DNA from: Thermoplasmata archaeon
GTDB taxonomy: Archaea > Thermoplasmatota > Thermoplasmata > Thermoplasmatales > Thermoplasmataceae
NCBI GenBank assembly: GCA_021811505.1
Contig: JAJZOM010000119.1
Location: forward strand, 1 to 10,005
Reading direction: 5' to 3'
Length of the DNA stretch: 10,005 nucleotides
The notes under the pieces are model-generated. The model worked only from the letters and a program-made list of their open reading frames with translations, did not search any database and had not been told where the DNA came from. The position numbers were made by a program, and so were the translations under genes. This document shows positions 6,640 through 10,005 of the stretch, in pieces. Each line of letters starts with the position of its first letter. Position 1 is the first letter of the stretch.

Positions 6640-6649
6640 GTGGCGCCAC
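6640..6649. repeat. 10-base perfect palindrome GTGGCGCCAC
   Basis: A GC-rich perfect palindrome in the 268-base space between the divergent rmlA and gmd genes. Symmetry of this kind can be an operator half-site pair for a dimeric regulator, but at 10 bases it may be chance. It lies about 90 bases from the rmlA TATA-like box and about 115 bases from the gmd one. Confidence 0.25.
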
Positions 6650-6764
6650 TCTGAGACCTGCAAAAGTAATACAAATAATTCTATAAGCCAGCAGAAAAGA
6701 GCGTATCCTCTATCCTGTTATTACTATTCTTCCACGCGAGTTTCGATTCCCGATTGAGGAGAGG

Positions 6765-6771
6765 TTTTTAT
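6765..6771 (+). promoter_or_regulatory. TATA-like box of gmd
   Basis: TTTTTAT, preceded by a purine-rich GAGAGG stretch that could act as a BRE, is centred about 26 bases upstream of the gmd ATG at 6794. A second AT-rich element (GATATAAC, 6781-6788) is too close to the ATG to drive the same start. Confidence 0.45.
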
Positions 6772-6793
6772 CCGTCGTATGATATAACACACA

Positions 6794-7813
6794 ATGACCA
6801 GAAGAGCGATTATTACAGGCATCAGCGGCCAGGATGGATATTTCCTGACAAGACTGCTGATTGACAAGGGATATGACGTTATTGGAATAGTCAGGAGAAA
6901 TTCATCCACCAGGATGGGTACTGTTGACGTCCTTCCTGAGCAATACAGGGAAAAGGTGACCATAGTTAATGGTGACATCACCGATTCCAGTTTCTGTGAC
7001 TCCATAATGGCGAAATACACGCCTGATGAGGTTTATCATCTTGCTGCCCAGTCGTTTGTTGCGTACAGCTTTCATAACCCCTCTTCAACATATGACATCA
7101 ACATTGGAGGTACGCTCAACATATTCAATGCAGTTAAGGAGCATTCACCAAAATCAAGGGTCTATTTTGCTGCGACCTCTGAAATGTACGGACAGCCGCT
7201 TACCACACCGCAGAACGAGGAGACTCCCCTCGTTCCAAGGAGCCCTTATGCGATCTCAAAGCTTGCCGGATTCTGGACGGCAAAGGTATACCGGGAAGCG
7301 TATGACCTGTTCATTTCATGCGGCATTTTGTTTAACCATGAATCCGAGGTCCGGGGACCGGAATTCGTTACCAGGAAGATTGCGATTGGTGTTTCCAAGA
7401 TCGCGAAAGGCGACAGGAGCGCGATTAGGCTCGGGAATCTGGATGCAAGAAAGGACTGGGGATTTGCAGGGGATTATGTAGAGGGGATGTGGCAGATGCT
7501 GCAGCTTCCGAAACCGGACGATTTCGTACTTTCGACCGGCGAGACTCACACTGTCAGGGAATTCACTGAGATGGCCTTCAGATCGGCTGGAATTGAGGTC
7601 GAATGGCAGGGATCAGGAATAAATGAGCGGGGAATCAACAGGAAGTCAGGAGAAGTCCTGGTAAGTGTGAGCAAGGAATTCTTCCGCCCTCTTGAGTCGG
7701 ATAATTACAAGGGAGATTCTTCCAAGGCAGGACGCATTCTGGGATGGAAACCGAAACTGAATCTCGAAGGTCTCGTGGAGAGAATGGTAAGATACGAAAT
7801 GGGGATGCGGTGA
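6794..7813 (+). CDS. gmd: GDP-mannose 4,6-dehydratase
   Basis: Converts GDP-D-mannose to GDP-4-keto-6-deoxy-D-mannose, the shared precursor of GDP-L-fucose, GDP-D-rhamnose, GDP-colitose and GDP-perosamine. The 339 residues fit the family. Key features: ITGISGQDGYFL (7-18), the GxxGQDG loop characteristic of GMD, RRNSSTR (34-40) that normally contacts NADP and the neighbouring subunit, YHLAAQSFV (81-89), ATSEMYG (127-133) with Thr128 and Glu130, YAISK (Tyr152, Lys156), and LGNLDARKDWGFAGDYVEGMW (starting near residue 214). Two usual GMD signatures are altered: HESEVRGPEF stands where HESPRRGETF is common, and RPLESDNYKGD where RPxEVDxLxGD is common. A relative acting on another GDP-hexose or GDP-heptose is therefore possible. 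It is alone on its transcript, and no cognate reductase follows. Confidence 0.88.
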   Translation: MTRRAIITGISGQDGYFLTRLLIDKGYDVIGIVRRNSSTRMGTVDVLPEQYREKVTIVNGDITDSSFCDSIMAKYTPDEVYHLAAQSFVAYSFHNPSSTYDINIGGTLNIFNAVKEHSPKSRVYFAATSEMYGQPLTTPQNEETPLVPRSPYAISKLAGFWTAKVYREAYDLFISCGILFNHESEVRGPEFVTRKIAIGVSKIAKGDRSAIRLGNLDARKDWGFAGDYVEGMWQMLQLPKPDDFVLSTGETHTVREFTEMAFRSAGIEVEWQGSGINERGINRKSGEVLVSVSKEFFRPLESDNYKGDSSKAGRILGWKPKLNLEGLVERMVRYEMGMR

Positions 7814-7860
7814 TTCGCATCAGTTACGAACTACTTCGGGGACTTATGAGGTCAAGGACT

Positions 7861-7876
7861 TGATCTTCGCAGATCA
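7861..7876. repeat. small perfect hairpin downstream of gmd
   Basis: TGATCT and AGATCA form a 6-base stem around the loop TCGC, about 48 bases after the gmd stop codon. No T-run follows, so it is not a classical intrinsic terminator. It sits in the otherwise featureless 245-base gap between gmd and glmS. Chance is a reasonable explanation. Confidence 0.2.
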
Positions 7877-8026
7877 CGTTAGAAAGGATTAGAATAAACA
7901 GGAGAGTGTTTCTATTTCACGAAAGTTCGGATCACTGCCAAATCTTTTGGTAGCCGCGTTTTCTATATGAAGTGAGTCATAAATTGGTGGTTTCCCTGAG
8001 GTTGGGTTGTCGCCATTTCCTCGGTG

Positions 8027-8040
8027 AAAATTATTATATC
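8027..8040 (+). promoter_or_regulatory. TATA-like box of glmS
   Basis: AAAATTATTATATC is the strongest TATA-like element in the window. The TATTATAT core is centred about 24 bases before the ATG at 8059, which implies a leaderless glmS transcript. The adjacent phosphohexomutase gene probably shares it. Confidence 0.6.
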
Positions 8041-8058
8041 TTCTGACGATGAAATAAA

Positions 8059-9810
8059 ATGTGCGGTATAATTGCTTATTCCGGAACCGATAATGCCGCC
8101 CCATATCTCATAGATGGAATATCAAAACTTGAGTATCGAGGATATGATAGCTGCGGTTGTGCGTTTGTGATAGACGGTGAGATTGTTGTCAGAAAGGATT
8201 CTGGGTCTGTTTCCCATTTTTTGAATAAGCATGAAGTGTCATCGATCGTTTCTTCCACGGGGATATTCCATACAAGATGGGCAACTACGGGTCGCGTGTG
8301 TGCGGAAAACGCACATCCATTCACTGATTGTTCGCAGTCTCTCGCAGTTGTTCATAATGGGGTGGTTGAAAATTCAGCTTTCCTAAAATCAATATTAGGA
8401 GAACACAACTTTACGTCAGAAACTGACTCCGAGGTTATTTGCCATTTAATTGAGGAGAAACTTTATGGTGGGTTATTGAGTGAGGAGGAAGCTGTCGTAA
8501 GTGTAGCTCAGATGCTTAAGGGTGACTCTTCATTTGTGGTAATGTTTCGGAATTCACAAAAGCTAATTGCGGTAAAGCAGGGTTCTTCACTTATACTGGC
8601 AATTGGGAAAAGAGGAATATTTGTTTCAAGTGACGTATATTCGATTCTCAACTATACAAATAAGATCGTGTATCTCCACGATGGTGACGCTGTTGTGGTT
8701 GACAGTTCTGGATATTTAGTTCATAACTATCTTTATTCAGACATAAAGCACGAAGTCGTGGAAGTGGACTTGGAAACAATTATTTCAAATAAGGGCGATT
8801 TTCCTTATTTTATGGAAAAGGAAATATACGATGAACTGGAGGTGTGGAAGAAGGTTGAACTGGATAGTGAAACTCTCGCTGAGGCTGCCAAAGCAATAAA
8901 GCAATCAGACAGAATCTTTCTAATTGGAGAAGGTTCATCATATTATGCTGCACAATACGGGGCGAGACTTTTCAGGGAGGCAGGGATATCTGCTTTTTCT
9001 TTCCAGGGCCATGAGTTTGATAACTATGAATCCATAGTACATCATAATGATGTTATGCTTTTTATATCGCAAAGCGGCGAAACAGCCGACTTGATATATG
9101 CGATGAAAAAGGTAAAGTCGTCCCTGAAGATAGGGATTATTAATGCACAGGGATCAGAGATTGCAAGAAACATGGATATTGTTATTCCCATGAATGCCGG
9201 TCAAGAAGTCTCGGTTGCTGCAACTAAATCATTTATGATGTCGCTAATGGCACTTTACTCAATTGCAGCTATTATAAAGAATGACATGGGCGGTCTTAAG
9301 AACGACCTGAAATTGCTGGAGATGGTCATATATAACCAGCTGACACCGTCATTCTTTGTAGCGCTTAATGACATAATCAAGAGACTGGAGGATATTCCCA
9401 ATTTGATATTGGCAGGACTTGGTTATTCGTATATCATTGCACTGGAAGGGGGACTCAAGATGAAGGAGGTGGCGTACGTTAACGTTGAAACCATGGATCT
9501 GCAATCCATGAAACATGGTCCGTTAGCCTTGGTTTCTCAGGGTTCTTGCATTATTTCCGTTTTGACCGGGCAAGATGTGCAAGCAGGCGTGAATCTCGAG
9601 GAACTCAAGACGCGTGGTGCAACAGTCGTAGGAATTTCGTCAAAGTTACTTCCAAGCTACGATTTGTTCATTAGAACTGCAGATGCGGGTAGATTTACCT
9701 TTTTAGCACCTCTGATAATACTTCAAATGTTGGCATACAAGCTTTCCTTAAGCAAAGGAATTAACCCGGATATGCCTCGTAACCTTGCTAAATCAGTTAC
9801 GGTGAAGTGA
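8059..9810 (+). CDS. glmS: glutamine--fructose-6-phosphate aminotransferase (isomerizing)
   Basis: Makes glucosamine-6-phosphate from fructose-6-phosphate and glutamine, the entry step to UDP-GlcNAc. The 583 residues approach the usual 590-610. The N-terminal glutaminase domain (about 1-230) begins MCGIIAY, leaving Cys2 as the N-terminal nucleophile after Met removal. It retains LEYRGYDS (24-31), HTRWATTG (71-78), H86, HNGVVEN (99-105) and TDSEV (122-126). A linker contains FPYFMEKEIYDE (248-259), which joins the two halves. SIS domain 1 has GEGSSYYAA (290-298) and SQSGETADL (337-345). SIS domain 2 has GLGYSYIIALEGGLKMKEVAY (starting at 453), with Glu470 and KHGPLAL (485-491, His486). The C-terminal PRNLAKSVTV tail supplies the catalytic Lys578. 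Every catalytic element I looked for is present. The start is fixed by the MCG motif. The gene is followed after 17 bases by a phosphohexomutase gene. Confidence 0.96.
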   Translation: MCGIIAYSGTDNAAPYLIDGISKLEYRGYDSCGCAFVIDGEIVVRKDSGSVSHFLNKHEVSSIVSSTGIFHTRWATTGRVCAENAHPFTDCSQSLAVVHNGVVENSAFLKSILGEHNFTSETDSEVICHLIEEKLYGGLLSEEEAVVSVAQMLKGDSSFVVMFRNSQKLIAVKQGSSLILAIGKRGIFVSSDVYSILNYTNKIVYLHDGDAVVVDSSGYLVHNYLYSDIKHEVVEVDLETIISNKGDFPYFMEKEIYDELEVWKKVELDSETLAEAAKAIKQSDRIFLIGEGSSYYAAQYGARLFREAGISAFSFQGHEFDNYESIVHHNDVMLFISQSGETADLIYAMKKVKSSLKIGIINAQGSEIARNMDIVIPMNAGQEVSVAATKSFMMSLMALYSIAAIIKNDMGGLKNDLKLLEMVIYNQLTPSFFVALNDIIKRLEDIPNLILAGLGYSYIIALEGGLKMKEVAYVNVETMDLQSMKHGPLALVSQGSCIISVLTGQDVQAGVNLEELKTRGATVVGISSKLLPSYDLFIRTADAGRFTFLAPLIILQMLAYKLSLSKGINPDMPRNLAKSVTVK

Positions 9811-9827
9811 AGGATCTGCGTTCGAAA

Positions 9828-10005
9828 ATGAAATCAAATATCTTCAGAGCGTATGATGTACGTGGGATTTTCAATGTTGATTTTGATGTTAATGACTCTC
9901 TTCGTATCGCGATCGCTATTTCTCAAACCATGCGTCCCTTTTCACAAATAGGTGTGGGAAGAGATATTCGACCAAGCAGTGCTGATATACACGCTTCTGT
10001 CATTG
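9828..10005 (+). CDS. phosphohexomutase, 5' part only (phosphomannomutase / phosphoglucomutase / phosphoglucosamine mutase)
   Basis: The first 59 codons of an alpha-D-phosphohexomutase, cut by the window edge. FRAYDVRGIF (6-15) and VGRDIRPSS (43-51) are the conserved N-terminal elements of this family, which interconverts hexose-6- and hexose-1-phosphates through a phosphoserine. The phosphoserine loop and the sugar-specificity loop lie outside the window, so mannose, glucose or glucosamine preference cannot be judged. Position right after glmS suggests GlmM (GlcN-6-P to GlcN-1-P). Supply of mannose-1-phosphate for the GDP-mannose used by gmd is the alternative. The ATG at 9828 fits family length best. 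An in-frame GTG at 9807 overlapping the glmS stop (GTGA) would add seven unconserved residues. Arginine codons here include CGT and CGA more often than in the rml genes. Confidence 0.85.
   Translation, partial: MKSNIFRAYDVRGIFNVDFDVNDSLRIAIAISQTMRPFSQIGVGRDIRPSSADIHASVI

Noticed and set aside
6526..6663. N-terminal extension of RmlA to an ATG at 6663
   Set aside because: The 46 extra residues are not conserved-looking. RmlA proteins begin at the MKGIILAGG motif, and the promoter of the gene lies inside this stretch.
7814..8058. Possible glmS ribozyme or riboswitch ahead of glmS
   Set aside because: The known glmS ribozyme is bacterial and needs a transcribed leader. Here the promoter lies about 24 bases before the ATG, leaving no leader, and I see no matching structure.
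7889..8104. 71-codon minus-strand open frame before glmS
   Set aside because: It overlaps the glmS promoter and the first 46 bases of glmS, shows no domain or motif and has no TATA-like box at a suitable distance.
1..10005. CRISPR arrays, insertion sequences, tRNA or rRNA genes, defence systems
   Set aside because: I looked for repeated spacers, transposase motifs, terminal inverted repeats and cloverleaf segments on both strands and found none that held up.

Overview
The window reads as a piece of archaeal chromosome devoted to making activated sugars and attaching them to cell-surface glycans. I infer an archaeon from four things. Almost every gene that opens a transcription unit has an AT-rich TATA-like box centred about 22-31 bases upstream of its ATG, which leaves little or no leader. 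Arginine is mostly AGG/AGA in the central genes. Isoleucine ATA is frequent. The GlmS, phosphohexomutase and short RmlA proteins are compatible with archaea. Mixed leucine codons and mid-40s GC in the centre fit the Thermoplasmatales better than the Sulfolobales, but that placement is only a guess.

Left part (1-3104): an SDR-family sugar-nucleotide epimerase/dehydratase on the minus strand (174-1118) is divergent from a DPM1/ALG5-like family 2 glycosyltransferase (1212-1979). A second, membrane-anchored family 2 glycosyltransferase (2052-3104, minus) converges on the first. A few codons of a possible further minus-strand gene run off the left edge. Positions 3105-3425 form a gene-free gap that ends in the promoter of the next operon.

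Centre (3426-7813): the complete dTDP-L-rhamnose pathway is present. rmlC, rmlB and rmlD form a tight plus-strand operon with two 4-base ATGA overlaps. rmlA lies convergent to them, tail to tail, with a 21-base antisense overlap. Divergent from rmlA is gmd, the GDP-mannose 4,6-dehydratase that opens the GDP-6-deoxyhexose branch (fucose, D-rhamnose or relatives). No dedicated GDP-4-keto-6-deoxymannose reductase is identifiable in the window.

Right part (8059-10005): glmS makes glucosamine-6-phosphate. It is followed at once by the 5' end of a phosphohexomutase gene, whose position suggests the next step toward UDP-GlcNAc (GlmM) or a phosphomannomutase feeding gmd.

Together these genes could supply dTDP-rhamnose, a GDP-6-deoxyhexose and UDP-amino sugars to the two glycosyltransferases, for S-layer N-glycans, glycolipids or a surface polysaccharide. 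I see no transposase, CRISPR array, tRNA or rRNA. Nothing in the window is clearly a new biological system. The points of interest are the gene architecture, uncertain substrate specificities and local changes in composition.
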